DNA of 64,000 nt, from assembly GCF_003970385.1 (NCBI RefSeq), contig NZ_RXZH01000001.1, positions 124,001 through 188,000 on the forward strand, read 5' to 3'. The notes under the pieces are model-generated. The model was not told the origin of the DNA. It searched no databases and worked only from the letters and a program-made list of their open reading frames with translations. Shown here piece by piece: positions 6,425 to 15,453 of this stretch (within the stretch, counting starts at the first letter, position 1; each line of letters opens with the position of its first letter). The stretch comes from Vibrio aquaticus (GTDB lineage: Bacteria; Pseudomonadota; Gammaproteobacteria; Enterobacterales; Vibrionaceae). The position numbers were made by a program, and so were the translations under genes.

Positions 6425-8545
6425 GTGAAACCAATCGTAATCAAGCGTGATGGGTCGAGAGTACCTTTTAGTCGAGACCGTATCCAAGCAGCAGTGGAAG
6501 CCGCAGCGGATCACAGTAACAAAGAGATCGCCTTATACGCACTCAATGTAGCGTTAGCAGTCGAACTCAAGTTACAAGATCGCGATGAGGTTGAAATCAC
6601 TGAAGTACAAAAACTCGTTGAAGATGAGCTGATGCAAGGGCCATACAAAGAGCTAGCTCGTGCTTACATCGAATACCGTCATGACCGTGATATTGCCCGT
6701 GAGAAGCAAAGTGCGTTAACTCAAGAGATCGAAGGTTTGATCGAAGAGAGCAACCTTGATCTTATCAACGAAAATGCCAACAAAGATGGCAAAGTGATCC
6801 CAACTCAGCGTGACTTGCTAGCGGGTATTGTTGCTAAACACTATGCGAAGACGCACATTCTTCCTCGTGACATTGTTCAAGCACACGAACAGGGTGACAT
6901 TCACTACCACGATCTGGACTACGCACCGTTCTTCCCAATGTTCAACTGTATGTTGATCGACTTACAGGGCATGCTGACACGTGGCTTCAAAATGGGCAAT
7001 GCTGAAATTGATACACCGAAATCAATTTCAACCGCAACGGCGGTAACGGCACAGATTATTGCGCAGGTTGCGAGCCATATTTACGGCGGTACGACGATCA
7101 ACCGTATTGATGAAGTGCTTGCACCGTATGTAATGACCAGCTACGAGAAGCATTTTGCGATCGCGAAAGAGTGGGACATTCCTGATGCAGAAGCCTTCGC
7201 TACCTCACGCACAGAGAAAGAGTGTTATGACGCTTTCCAATCGCTTGAGTACGAAGTAAACACATTGCACACCGCAAACGGTCAAACTCCTTTTGTTACT
7301 TTTGGCTTCGGTCTTGGTACTAGCTGGGCATCTCGTTTGATTCAGCAATCTATTCTTAAGAACCGTATTGCAGGCTTAGGTAAGAACCGTAAAACAGCCG
7401 TGTTCCCGAAACTCGTGTTTGGTATTAAAGATGGTTTGAACCACAAATCTGACGATCCTAACTACGACATTAAGAAGCTAGCGCTTGAGTGTGCGTCTAA
7501 GCGTATGTATCCAGACATTCTTAACTACGACAAAGTGGTTGAAATTACGGGCTCATTCAAAACGCCGATGGGCTGTCGCTCATTCCTAGGTACTTATGAA
7601 GAGAACGGCGAACTTATTCACGAAGGTCGTAACAACCTTGGTGTGGTGAGCCTGAACTTACCTCGTATTGCGATTCAAGCAAAAGGCAGTGAAGCGAAGT
7701 TCTACGAATTGCTGGATGAAAAACTCAAACTGGCAAGACGTGCACTAGAAACGCGTATCTCTCGCCTTGAAAACGTGAAAGCGCGTGTTGCACCTATTCT
7801 ATACATGGAAGGGGCATGTGGTGTTCGCCTGAACGCTGATGATTCAATTGCAGACATCTTTAAAAATGGCCGCGCATCCATCTCATTAGGCTACATCGGC
7901 ATTCATGAAACCGTGAACGCACTGTTTGGTACTGAAGCGCACGTTTACGATGATGCAGTTCTACGTGAAAAAGCACTTAACGTGATTTCACACATGAAAG
8001 AAGCCGTGAATCAGTGGACAGAAGATACGGGTTACGCATTTAGCCTGTATGGCACACCAAGTGAAAACCTATGTAGCCGTTTCTGCCGTATTGATAACAA
8101 AGAGTTTGGCGTCATTAAAGGCGTCACTGATAAAGGTTACTACACCAACAGCTTCCATTTGGACGTTGAGAAAAAGGTGAACCCTTACGACAAGATCGAC
8201 TTTGAAATGCCGTATCCTGAGATTTCAAGCGGTGGCTTTATCTGCTACGGTGAGTTCCCGAACATGCAGCGTAACATCGAAGCACTAGAAAACGTGTGGG
8301 ACTACAGTTACAGCCGAGTGCCATATTACGGAACAAACACGCCAATTGATGAGTGTTACGAATGTGGCTATATGGGCGAATTTGATTGTACGAGCAAAGG
8401 CTTTACCTGCCCAAGCTGTGGCAACCACGATTCAACTAAAGTGTCTGTTACTCGTCGAGTGTGTGGTTATTTAGGTAGCCCAGATGCGCGTCCATTTAAC
8501 TTCGGTAAGCAAGAAGAAGTTAAGCGCCGAGTGAAGCACCTTTAA
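6425..8545 (+). CDS. nrdD: Anaerobic ribonucleoside-triphosphate reductase
   Basis: At 706 residues this is a full-length class III reductase, which makes deoxynucleotides without oxygen. An ATP-cone allosteric domain covers about residues 3-93 (IKRDGSRVPFSRDRIQAAVE). The catalytic barrel contains FNCMLIDLQGML and LGVVSLNLPRIA. The C-terminal zinc site is CYECGY...CPSCG and the glycyl-radical motif is RVCGYLG near residue 680, activated by NrdG encoded downstream. Translation starts at GTG 6425, preceded by AAGGAGA. FNR and NrdR sites upstream predict control by oxygen and by nucleotide pools. Confidence 0.97.
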   Translation: MKPIVIKRDGSRVPFSRDRIQAAVEAAADHSNKEIALYALNVALAVELKLQDRDEVEITEVQKLVEDELMQGPYKELARAYIEYRHDRDIAREKQSALTQEIEGLIEESNLDLINENANKDGKVIPTQRDLLAGIVAKHYAKTHILPRDIVQAHEQGDIHYHDLDYAPFFPMFNCMLIDLQGMLTRGFKMGNAEIDTPKSISTATAVTAQIIAQVASHIYGGTTINRIDEVLAPYVMTSYEKHFAIAKEWDIPDAEAFATSRTEKECYDAFQSLEYEVNTLHTANGQTPFVTFGFGLGTSWASRLIQQSILKNRIAGLGKNRKTAVFPKLVFGIKDGLNHKSDDPNYDIKKLALECASKRMYPDILNYDKVVEITGSFKTPMGCRSFLGTYEENGELIHEGRNNLGVVSLNLPRIAIQAKGSEAKFYELLDEKLKLARRALETRISRLENVKARVAPILYMEGACGVRLNADDSIADIFKNGRASISLGYIGIHETVNALFGTEAHVYDDAVLREKALNVISHMKEAVNQWTEDTGYAFSLYGTPSENLCSRFCRIDNKEFGVIKGVTDKGYYTNSFHLDVEKKVNPYDKIDFEMPYPEISSGGFICYGEFPNMQRNIEALENVWDYSYSRVPYYGTNTPIDECYECGYMGEFDCTSKGFTCPSCGNHDSTKVSVTRRVCGYLGSPDARPFNFGKQEEVKRRVKHL

Positions 8546-8585
8546 GCTAACGTGTTGATACCTAATGGTTGATATCTAATCTCTG

Positions 8586-8618
8586 AATAACCTGACCAAT
8601 GGTGTCAGGTTATTTTTT
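8586..8618 (+). terminator. Terminator between nrdD and nrdG
   Basis: A perfect 11-bp stem (AATAACCTGAC / GTCAGGTTATT) with a 7-base loop runs into TTTTCT. It lies 40 bases past nrdD and about 40 bases before nrdG, so some transcripts probably end before the activase gene. Confidence 0.8.
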
Positions 8619-8656
8619 CTATGACGCAATGCATTTAACTCGAAACGGGCTTTAAC

Positions 8657-9127
8657 ATGAACTTTCACCAATACTACCCAGTAGACGTTGTAAATGGTCC
8701 AGGTACACGTTGTACACTGTTCGTATCGGGTTGCGTGCATCAATGTCGTGGCTGTTACAACCAGTCAACACAGAGACTAGATTCAGGCACACCGTTTACT
8801 GGGCAAGCGGCGGATCAAATTATCGCTGACCTTAAAGATGAGCGAATCAAACGCAGAGGTTTATCCCTTTCTGGAGGCGATCCACTTCACCCTGCTAACG
8901 TGCCAGAGATTTTAGCGCTTGTTAAACGTGTTAAAGCAGAATGTCCTGATAAAGACATTTGGGTTTGGACAGGGTATACCTTATCTGAATTAGATGATGC
9001 TCAGCGAGAAGTCACGAATTACATAGATGTACTGATTGATGGCAAGTTCGAGCAAGAGAAGAAGGATCTTAATTTAGAGTGGCGTGGTAGCTCGAATCAA
9101 ATCATCCATCGCTTTACGTTAGAATAA
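8657..9127 (+). CDS. nrdG: Anaerobic ribonucleotide reductase activating protein
   Basis: A 156-residue radical-SAM enzyme that uses a [4Fe-4S] cluster and S-adenosylmethionine to place the glycyl radical on NrdD. The cluster motif is CVHQCRGC (Cys-x3-Cys-x2-Cys) at about residues 26-33, and the SAM-binding GGD follows in LSLSGGDPL. Length is normal for NrdG. It lies downstream of nrdD on the same strand, but with a strong hairpin terminator in the 111-base gap. NrdG is needed in smaller amounts than NrdD, so read-through may set the ratio. Confidence 0.96.
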   Translation: MNFHQYYPVDVVNGPGTRCTLFVSGCVHQCRGCYNQSTQRLDSGTPFTGQAADQIIADLKDERIKRRGLSLSGGDPLHPANVPEILALVKRVKAECPDKDIWVWTGYTLSELDDAQREVTNYIDVLIDGKFEQEKKDLNLEWRGSSNQIIHRFTLE

Positions 9128-9279
9128 TCCTCTGTTGCAAAATGGTAAGTTAATGGTTTGTTAATCAAAAGCGTGATTTGTCCTGTTTTGCATGTAAACA
9201 CTGAAATTTTATTTCTAGATTGCTAGATTAAGTGATAAGTTGAAGGCCGTTACTTGAATTTCAAAGGGTTATGACTTTC

Positions 9280-10461
9280 ATGTTTTCTAATCTACCAACT
9301 CCAGTATTAGATCCTATTTTATCTCTTTCCGTTGCATACCGTAACGATGAACGCACCGACAAGGTTGACCTTGGTATTGGCGTGTACAAAAACAGCGCGG
9401 GTGAAACCCCGGTAATGGAAGCCATTAAACTGGCTCAAGACGTTGTTATCGAAAACCAAAAAACCAAATCTTACGTTGGCCTTGCGGGGTGTGAAGAATT
9501 CAACCAAAGCATGGTAGACCTGTTGTTAACAGGCACATCTGCAATGGACCGCGTTGCTGCTATTCAAACACCGGGCGCAAGTGGTGCACTTCGTATGTTG
9601 GGTGACTTAATGAAGGTAGCTCAACCAGATACGACGGTTTGGATTTCTAATCCAAGCTACGTAAACCACAAACCAGTAATGGAAGCGGCGGGGCTTAAAG
9701 TTAAGTTTTACCACTACTTCTCTCCAGAGACTAAGCAAGTTGATACGGCAAGAATGCTAGAAGACTTGTCTACAGCTGGCCCATCAGACGTTGTGCTGCT
9801 TCATGGCTGTTGTCACAACCCAACGGGTGCAGACATCGACTTCGATGCATGGCAGGCAATCACGCAATTATCACAGAAAAATGGCTTCACACCGTTTGTT
9901 GATATCGCATACCAAGGCTTTGGTGACGGTCTAGAAGAAGATGCAAAAGGTCTTCGCTTTATGGCTGACAACGTTGAAGAGATGTTGATCACCACGTCGT
10001 GTTCAAAGAACTTCGGTTTATACCGTGAGCGTACAGGTGCTGCGATTGTTATCGGTAAATCGCAACATGATGTAGGCAACGCAAAAGGTAAGTTACTAAC
10101 GCTAGCTCGTTCAACATACACCATGCCGCCTGATCACGGTGCTGCGCTGGTGAAAACTATCCTGCAAGATCAAACACTGACCAACGTTTGGAAACAAGAG
10201 TTAAGCGAAATGCAGCAACGCTTGTTAAACCTACGTCAAACTTTGTGTAATGAGTTGAGAAATACTCACAACACTTCACAATTCGACTTTATCGAAAGCC
10301 ACAAAGGCATGTTTACTGTGCTAGGCTTTAGCCAAGACCAAATGACGCAACTCCGTGAACAATATGGTATTTATGGTGTTGGGGATGGTCGCATTAATAT
10401 CGCGGGCTTAACGGAAAAAGACATTCCTTACGTAGCCGAAGCGATTATCAAAGTTTCTTAA
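9280..10461 (+). CDS. Aromatic or aspartate aminotransferase (class I, PLP)
   Basis: About 393 residues, the usual length for the AspC/TyrB group, which transfers amino groups between aspartate or aromatic amino acids and 2-oxoglutarate in the cytoplasm. The PLP lysine is in SCSKNFGLYRERTG (residues about 243-256). The cofactor-binding asparagine is in HGCCHNPTGAD and the tyrosine in DIAYQGFG. The C-terminal Arg is in GDGRINIAGL. Two starts are possible: ATG 9271, only 2 bases from the AAAGGG, and ATG 9280, 11 bases from it. I prefer 9280 because MFSNLPTP matches the family N-terminus. Substrate preference cannot be settled from sequence alone. Confidence 0.9.
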   Translation: MFSNLPTPVLDPILSLSVAYRNDERTDKVDLGIGVYKNSAGETPVMEAIKLAQDVVIENQKTKSYVGLAGCEEFNQSMVDLLLTGTSAMDRVAAIQTPGASGALRMLGDLMKVAQPDTTVWISNPSYVNHKPVMEAAGLKVKFYHYFSPETKQVDTARMLEDLSTAGPSDVVLLHGCCHNPTGADIDFDAWQAITQLSQKNGFTPFVDIAYQGFGDGLEEDAKGLRFMADNVEEMLITTSCSKNFGLYRERTGAAIVIGKSQHDVGNAKGKLLTLARSTYTMPPDHGAALVKTILQDQTLTNVWKQELSEMQQRLLNLRQTLCNELRNTHNTSQFDFIESHKGMFTVLGFSQDQMTQLREQYGIYGVGDGRINIAGLTEKDIPYVAEAIIKVS

Positions 10462-10468
10462 TTGTTTT

Positions 10469-10494
10469 GAGGCGCTTTGTGCGCCTCATTTGTT
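10469..10494 (+). terminator. Terminator after the aminotransferase gene
   Basis: A GAGGCGC / GCGCCTC stem with a 5-base loop is followed by ATTTGTTTT. It lies 7 bases past the stop codon. Confidence 0.75.
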
Positions 10495-10515
10495 TTGTTG
10501 AGATTAGGTGGTCGA

Positions 10516-11166
10516 ATGAATAAAACATGGAAAACGCTGATTCCTCTGATGTTAAGTGGTGGATTAGTGGCATGTTCAACAACAGGTCCTGAGCCTGTAG
10601 AGCCGGAAACTAAGCCTGTCATTGAAGAACCAGTAGTAGAGCCGGTTGAACCTCAAGAGCCAAAGGAAGAGGTGACTCCAGAAGTTAAACCAGATCCTAA
10701 GCCGCAAGAACCCGTCGTTGAAATCAAACCGAAGAAGACCTCAGACGGCAAGTTATTACTTGGTGAAGAAGAGTGGGTGTACGTACCTGGCTTAGAAGAA
10801 AGCTTTAAAGCACGTGTTGATACAGGTGCAACGACTTCCTCTATCAGTGCAGTTGATGTTGTGGCATTTGAGCGAGATGGCAAAGACTGGGTTAAGTTCA
10901 AAATTGAACATGATGATGTGAAGAGCAAAGAGATCGCACTTCCTGTCAAACGCTGGGCTAAGATCCGTCAATCAAGTTCAGACGGCACACAAAAACGTGC
11001 AGTTGTTGAAGCCTGGATTCAAGTGGGCGATTTGAAAGAGAAAACAGACTTTACCCTAACAGATCGAACTCATCTTTCGTTCCCACTACTGCTAGGACGT
11101 AGCTTCTTTAAAGATGTTGCCGTTGTTGATGTCAGCAGAAAGTTTGTTCAAGATAAACACAAATAG
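10516..11166 (+). CDS. RimB-like (Zn_protease/retropepsin-fold) lipoprotein
   Basis: The 216-residue protein begins with a lipoprotein signal (MLSGGLVAC, lipobox Cys near residue 20). A Pro/Glu/Val-rich spacer of about 60 residues follows, then a domain of the family annotated as ATP-dependent zinc protease (PF05618, RimB in Pseudomonas). That domain has the retropepsin-like motif RVDTGATTSSIS and LLLGRSFF, the paired signature of a single-domain aspartic protease fold, so the zinc-protease name may be misleading. The spacer could span part of the cell envelope. I use ATG 10516, which follows TTAGGTGG; an upstream in-frame start would add 13 residues and spoil the signal peptide. No RimK gene is adjacent. 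Confidence 0.78.
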   Translation: MNKTWKTLIPLMLSGGLVACSTTGPEPVEPETKPVIEEPVVEPVEPQEPKEEVTPEVKPDPKPQEPVVEIKPKKTSDGKLLLGEEEWVYVPGLEESFKARVDTGATTSSISAVDVVAFERDGKDWVKFKIEHDDVKSKEIALPVKRWAKIRQSSSDGTQKRAVVEAWIQVGDLKEKTDFTLTDRTHLSFPLLLGRSFFKDVAVVDVSRKFVQDKHK

Positions 11167-11190
11167 TCAGTGTGTTCTTGATGAATAAAA

Positions 11191-11219
11191 AAAAGCCAAT
11201 CGTCTGATTGGCTTTTTTT
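11191..11219. terminator. Bidirectional terminator
   Basis: An 11-bp stem (AAAAGCCAATC / GATTGGCTTTT) with a 4-base loop and T runs both ways separates the convergent lipoprotein and FKBP genes. Confidence 0.85.
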
Positions 11220-11234
11220 ATTGAGAAGAAGTGG

Positions 11235-11708
11235 CTATTGAATCTCTAAAAGCTCAACTTCAAAGATAAGCGCAGAAGCCGGTGGAATTGGACCAGAACC
11301 ACCTTTGCCGTAAGCTAATGGGCTAGGGATGTATAGGCGGAACTTATCACCTACGCTCATGTAAGTAAGACCTTCTTGCCAGCCTTTGATTACTTGGCCC
11401 AACTTAAAGCTGATTGGCTCGCCACGCTCTACAGAGCTATCGAATACAGTGCCGTCGATCAATGTGCCGTGGTAGTGCACTTTTACTTTACTCGATGCTG
11501 TTGGCTTTTCTTCACCTTCGCCCTTGTGAAGCACTTCGTACTGTAGGCCACTCTCAGTGGTGACCACGCCTTCTTTCTTACCGTTTTCTAGCAAGAATGC
11601 TTGGCCTTCAGCGAAGTTAACTTCGCCAGCTTTGTGATTGGTCCAGGTTCTGTAGATGAAGAAAGCGGCCAGAATAAAAATGACGATTGGAAAAATAAAC
11701 TTAGACAT
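11235..11708 (-). CDS. Membrane-anchored FKBP-type peptidyl-prolyl isomerase
   Basis: In this 157-residue protein the first ~20 residues form a hydrophobic anchor ([16 protein letters not shown]) without a clear cleavage site. They are followed by a canonical FKBP domain (residues about 65-157) with [27 protein letters not shown] and [13 protein letters not shown]. It should speed proline isomerisation of exported proteins at the outer face of the inner membrane. It lies 17 bases downstream of a DsbA-like lipoprotein gene on the same strand, so a disulfide and a prolyl catalyst appear co-expressed. Confidence 0.9.
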   Translation of the reverse strand: MSKFIFPIVIFILAAFFIYRTWTNHKAGEVNFAEGQAFLLENGKKEGVVTTESGLQYEVLHKGEGEEKPTASSKVKVHYHGTLIDGTVFDSSVERGEPISFKLGQVIKGWQEGLTYMSVGDKFRLYIPSPLAYGKGGSGPIPPASALIFEVELLEIQ

Positions 11709-11725
11709 AAGTATTTACCGTTAAA

Positions 11726-12346
11726 TTATGGTTGTGTAAGAAGAAAGTTGATGGTGTTTGCGATGCTTTCCACATCTTGGTGAGCAGGAGTAATAACCTC
11801 GTATTTACCTTTTACGATAAAGGTAGGTACTGAATTGATCTCACCTTTGGTTGTGATGTCGTCAGCAAGTTGCATTGCTGCGAATAACTGTTTCTGTTGC
11901 TCATCATTGAAATCGTATGGGCTTACTAATGAGCGGTTTTGGAACGCTCGATCGATAGCCGCTTTCTTGTCGCCCAGTGTTGCGCCGTCACCCATCTGAG
12001 TTGCAGCAAATAAGTCTAGCATCATGGTATGTGAAGGCTTTTTACCCAGTTGCATTTCTGCAGCGTAGTAAATCATTGCGCCAATTTGAGCACTCTCATT
12101 AAACGTAACGTGAACCTTACCAATGCTTTCGCCAGTCAGCTCTTCAATCTTAGGGATCTCACTCTCCATTTTGCGGCAGTGGCCACAGTTCAAAGAAAAC
12201 ACTTCGGTCACGACTGGCAGACGGAAAGTGGAAAGATTGGCAGGAAGTTGTTTGTAGTGAGTGCCTTCTTGAGGTGTTGAGCTTTCAGAGCAACCAACAA
12301 GTAACGCTGATAGGGCAACAAACGCCAACGTAATGAGTTTTTTCAT
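11726..12346 (-). CDS. DsbA-family thiol:disulfide protein, putative lipoprotein
   Basis: A 206-residue thioredoxin-fold protein with the active site CGHC in NCGHCRKMESEIPK and the cis-proline loop INSVPTFIV. The CxxC dipeptide GH differs from the PH of classical DsbA, and the N-terminus carries a lipobox (LLVGCSES), so it is probably tethered to a membrane and is a paralog of the main soluble DsbA. It should oxidise or shuffle disulfides in periplasmic proteins. ATG 12346 gives a normal signal peptide; the in-frame ATG at 12367 would add seven residues. The FKBP gene follows in the same operon. Confidence 0.85.
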   Translation of the reverse strand: MKKLITLAFVALSALLVGCSESSTPQEGTHYKQLPANLSTFRLPVVTEVFSLNCGHCRKMESEIPKIEELTGESIGKVHVTFNESAQIGAMIYYAAEMQLGKKPSHTMMLDLFAATQMGDGATLGDKKAAIDRAFQNRSLVSPYDFNDEQQKQLFAAMQLADDITTKGEINSVPTFIVKGKYEVITPAHQDVESIANTINFLLTQP

Positions 12347-12608
12347 AATTATATCTCTTAGCTTCACTTCTGCATCGACGGTCGGGTGCAGCGTGACGAG
12401 TTAATGGTGGCACAATTTTACGTTGTCCTTGAGCGATTCGAAACATTTGCATGCACTATTTGCGAATTAAAGTATTGCGAATGATTAAAGTGGATGAAAT
12501 TTTGAGCAACTCTGAGCTCGCAAGCACAATATTTTGTAGAAAAGGGCTAAAGTTTGTTGGAACTTGCCGATATAAAGAAAGTACAGAAACGGATTCACGG
12601 GTGAACGA

Positions 12609-13226
12609 ATGAAGCGCTTGGTATTACCACTAATTTTAGCATTGTCAGGTTGTAGCAATATGACGGATGAAATGGCGATGATCGGCAGCGATATGCTCGA
12701 TACAGCGCCACGTACTGACTTTGATGTTAGATACCCAGAGTGGGGTGCACCAACCAACATTTCACCTTCAGATGTAAAAGGCCCTATGGGTCAGCAACGT
12801 ACCCAAAGCTACAGCAATCTACAAAATTTCCTGCTCAGCAATGGCGTCGACTATGAGCTGTTACCGGGTAATCATGTCATGGTAAAACTGACTGATACCA
12901 TTAAATTCAATACCGGGTCCTCTTTGGTTTCGTCAGACTCCCAGTATTGGCTTGATATGATGGCAAGCTACTTATCGACTCAGCCGGGGATAGATATTGT
13001 GATCGATGGCCATGCCGACAGTACGGGCGCGCCAACGTTTAACGACAGCCTTTCAATGAGACGAGCGAAAGCAGTTAAACAACAATTGGTTCGTCACAAT
13101 GTCGCGATGGATTCTATTTTTACCCGTGGCTATGGTGAGTACGTGCCTGCATGTAGCAACAAAACCAAAGCGGGTAAAGCGTGTAACCGCCGAGTAGAAG
13201 TACGCTTCATAGTCTCAAACAACTAG
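12609..13226 (+). CDS. OmpA-family lipoprotein
   Basis: A 205-residue protein with a lipoprotein signal (LALSGCSNM, Cys15) and a C-terminal OmpA/Pal peptidoglycan-binding domain (residues about 95-205): IKFNTGSSLVSSD, DIVIDGHADSTGAP, RRAKAVKQQLV and the NRRVEVRF motif. It should anchor the outer membrane to peptidoglycan. The N-terminal 80 residues are not recognised. Its own terminator follows, so it is probably a single-gene unit. Confidence 0.9.
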   Translation: MKRLVLPLILALSGCSNMTDEMAMIGSDMLDTAPRTDFDVRYPEWGAPTNISPSDVKGPMGQQRTQSYSNLQNFLLSNGVDYELLPGNHVMVKLTDTIKFNTGSSLVSSDSQYWLDMMASYLSTQPGIDIVIDGHADSTGAPTFNDSLSMRRAKAVKQQLVRHNVAMDSIFTRGYGEYVPACSNKTKAGKACNRRVEVRFIVSNN

Positions 13227-13251
13227 TGGGTTCTTCCTCCAGGTAAAAGAA

Positions 13252-13288
13252 AGCCCCAGAGCAGCGAACTGTTCAGGGGCTTTTTTGA
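13252..13288 (+). terminator. Terminator after the OmpA lipoprotein gene
   Basis: AGCCCC / GGGGCT encloses a second stem (GAGCAG / CTGTTC with one G-T pair) and is followed by six T. Confidence 0.85.
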
Positions 13289-13332
13289 ATCACGTCTTTT
13301 TTGAATCGCGTCTTTTTTTGAATAAAGAGTTG

Positions 13333-13578
13333 TTACGCGGCGCTTTTCGCTTGTTCTTGTTTCTTCTCGCTTTGCATTTTTGCAAGAAAGTAAACATTAA
13401 CACAGGCGATGAATCCGTTTGTTACCACGACAGGCCATGCGTCAATCATTAGGCCGTATGCAGTAAATAGCGCACAACCGATGAAGTTAAGAACACGTAG
13501 TCTTACAATATCTTTCATCGTTAGTGAGATAGCAACCATGATAGACGCTGCATAACCTAAGATTTCAACCATATCCAT
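13333..13578 (-). CDS. Small YgjV-like inner-membrane protein
   Basis: This 81-residue protein has three predicted membrane helices (residues about 5-20, 30-47 and 50-68) and a short Lys/Gln-rich C-terminal tail. The pattern GYAASIMVAISLTMKDIVRLRVLNFIGCALFTAYG resembles YgjV and the SWEET/PQ-loop half-transporter type, where small subunits must assemble as oligomers. Function is not known. It appears to be a single-gene unit. Confidence 0.7.
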   Translation of the reverse strand: MDMVEILGYAASIMVAISLTMKDIVRLRVLNFIGCALFTAYGLMIDAWPVVVTNGFIACVNVYFLAKMQSEKKQEQAKSAA

Positions 13579-13835
13579 AATTTGACCCTCTTAATTTTTG
13601 CCGAACATTTGTCGGTACCAATTCTTCTCTTCTTGAGATAACTGAGGAAGCTCCGTGCCTCGAATGGTCTAATTGATTAACTGATAGGAACTATAACAGG
13701 GCTAAATGTGTGATGAAAGCCCCAAAAAAGGGTTCGGAGAAGGTTAGCGATTACGCAAACGTTTTACGTACTTTTGCTAAATTAAATAACCAAATGTGTT
13801 GGAAGTGTGTGCTCGGTATGGAATATTGTCGTAAA
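13579..13835. other. Intergenic stretch with no gene seen
   Basis: Together with the adjacent mgsA terminator this makes a 314-base gap between two minus-strand genes. I see no open frame with a ribosome site, no tRNA and no strong repeat. It should hold the promoter of the small membrane protein. Confidence 0.4.
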
Positions 13836-13864
13836 TAAAAAAGTCCGATAGTGATTATCGGACT
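13836..13864 (-). terminator. Terminator of mgsA
   Basis: On the minus strand AGTCCGATA / TATCGGACT pairs over 9 bp with a 5-base loop and runs into six T. Confidence 0.88.
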
Positions 13865-13892
13865 GGTTTCATAATTAAAGCGAATAATTCAA

Positions 13893-14348
13893 TTAAGTAC
13901 GTTTCGAAAGATACGCGTCGTAGTCAGGGATCTCAATATCCACTTTTTTAGCCATGAGCTCTGATTCAAAAATGAACTTTGCTGTTGCGCGGTTGGTGGC
14001 AACAGGGATGTTCCAAACGCTTGCAATACGCAATAGTGCTTTTACATCTGGGTCATGGGGGACGGCATTAAGTGGATCCCAGAAAAAGATCAGTACATCA
14101 ATCTTCCCTTCGGAAATAAGCGCACCTAATTGTTGGTCGCCACCCATTGGGCCGCTGATCAAGCTCTTTATCGCCAGGCCGGTCTCTTTGCTCAGCATGT
14201 TACCTGTCGTACCTGTTGCGTAGAGAAAATGGCCTTGTAGCTTTTCTTTGTTTTCCGTAACCCAACGCAGTAACTCAGGTTTACAGTTGTCGTGCGCAAC
14301 TAAAGCAATGTGTTTATTTTCTGGTAGGGTTCGAGTCGTTTTTTCCAT
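13893..14348 (-). CDS. mgsA: Methylglyoxal synthase
   Basis: The 151-residue protein matches MgsA over its whole length. MgsA converts dihydroxyacetone phosphate to methylglyoxal, a bypass of lower glycolysis used when phosphate is short or sugar phosphates pile up. Visible motifs are [17 protein letters not shown] (phosphate loop), [11 protein letters not shown] with the catalytic Asp, and FFWDPL. The adjacent minus-strand gene torT ends only 17 bases upstream, so mgsA could be carried on the torT transcript, although the two functions are not known to be linked. Confidence 0.95.
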   Translation of the reverse strand: MEKTTRTLPENKHIALVAHDNCKPELLRWVTENKEKLQGHFLYATGTTGNMLSKETGLAIKSLISGPMGGDQQLGALISEGKIDVLIFFWDPLNAVPHDPDVKALLRIASVWNIPVATNRATAKFIFESELMAKKVDIEIPDYDAYLSKRT

Positions 14349-14365
14349 GTAGACTTCCTGAATTG

Positions 14366-15385
14366 TTATTCTTTGTTATAAACGTAAAAAGTAGGGCGAT
14401 ATTCCGAAGGCGACAGAGACTGCTCGATCACCTTTGGGTTTAGCGAATTGGGTGTTAGAGATTCAATAATCGGCGCTTGAATCTTGTCGTACTCTTTGCC
14501 TGCTAAATAGCTCACCGCTTGGCGGATCGATAAACGACCTTGAAGTACCATCTTATCTGTTGGCGCAAATTCCACTCGGTGACGCAGCAGTCCACGATAG
14601 ACGCCATGACTTAAATAGGTCGACACCAAACCAATGTCATCAATTTTGTTCGCGCTGCGTAATTCACTGATGGCTGCTTCAATGGCAACTGCACTGCCAA
14701 CGATGTAATCCGTGTCAGGGTTATCGATAGCTGCTTGCACTAGGTTACGCTGTAACTCTTTGTCATTGTCGGCCCAGAGTGTTTCGATGATACGGATATC
14801 ACTTTCTTTGATGGCTGAGTAAAGACCTTGCAAGACAGGCTTTGTACCACCACTAGACTTCGGGCCGGGCAAGAGAGCAACGTTGGCGATGCCTGAGCCT
14901 TTAGGGTGCTTGGATTTGAGATATTCGCCAGTGTAGTAGCCCATCCAATACCAATCGACGCCGACTTCACCTTTGAGAAGTGACTGATCTTTTTGGTCCA
15001 CCAGTAGCTTGTTGACCGTAGCAAAAATAGGAATGCTGCCACTGTATTGTTTGAGTGAATCGTAGAAAAGATCAGGGGCAACTGTTCCAATGATAATTGC
15101 GTCAGCGCCCCACAGCGAACATAACGACAGGTGTTCTTTCTGCTTTTCTAAGTTGAGATAGCCGCCAGCTTCGAGAACGCGTAAGTCGACATTTTGTTTG
15201 CGCGCTTCATCAACCATACCGTAGTTAACAGAGAGCCAATAAGAGTCTTTGAGGTGAGGATAAATTGCACAAACACGCAAAGGATCGTTCGCATTCGCTT
15301 GGCCAGCGAAGGCAGCAAAGAGTAATGCTGTGAAGTATAGGGCTCGCTTTTTGGTCGCAGAGATCAAAGACATGTCGTATTTCAT
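14366..15385 (-). CDS. torT: TMAO-sensing periplasmic protein TorT
   Basis: This is a periplasmic sugar-binding-fold protein with a signal peptide ending near AGQANA. The block [19 protein letters not shown] followed by LEAGGY is very close to E. coli TorT, as are the [12 protein letters not shown] and SLSPSEYRP segments. TorT binds trimethylamine N-oxide and passes the signal to the sensor kinase TorS, encoded divergently 68 bases away. I chose ATG 15385; an in-frame start seven codons upstream and one four codons downstream are also possible, and none has a strong ribosome site. No torR or torCAD is in the window. Confidence 0.88.
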   Translation of the reverse strand: MKYDMSLISATKKRALYFTALLFAAFAGQANANDPLRVCAIYPHLKDSYWLSVNYGMVDEARKQNVDLRVLEAGGYLNLEKQKEHLSLCSLWGADAIIIGTVAPDLFYDSLKQYSGSIPIFATVNKLLVDQKDQSLLKGEVGVDWYWMGYYTGEYLKSKHPKGSGIANVALLPGPKSSGGTKPVLQGLYSAIKESDIRIIETLWADNDKELQRNLVQAAIDNPDTDYIVGSAVAIEAAISELRSANKIDDIGLVSTYLSHGVYRGLLRHRVEFAPTDKMVLQGRLSIRQAVSYLAGKEYDKIQAPIIESLTPNSLNPKVIEQSLSPSEYRPTFYVYNKE

Positions 15386-15453
15386 TGGTAAAGGCTCAAT
15401 AAACACTGCAAAATATACCGCATTATCGCTGACTAAAGAAGTGAAGATTCATC

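Noticed and set aside
12485..12760. 91-residue minus-strand frame over the OmpA lipoprotein start
   Set aside because: It overlaps the lipoprotein signal peptide region and has no ribosome site.
13579..13892. Search for a hidden gene in the gap between the small membrane protein and mgsA
   Set aside because: Only the mgsA terminator is supported; remaining frames are short and lack ribosome sites.
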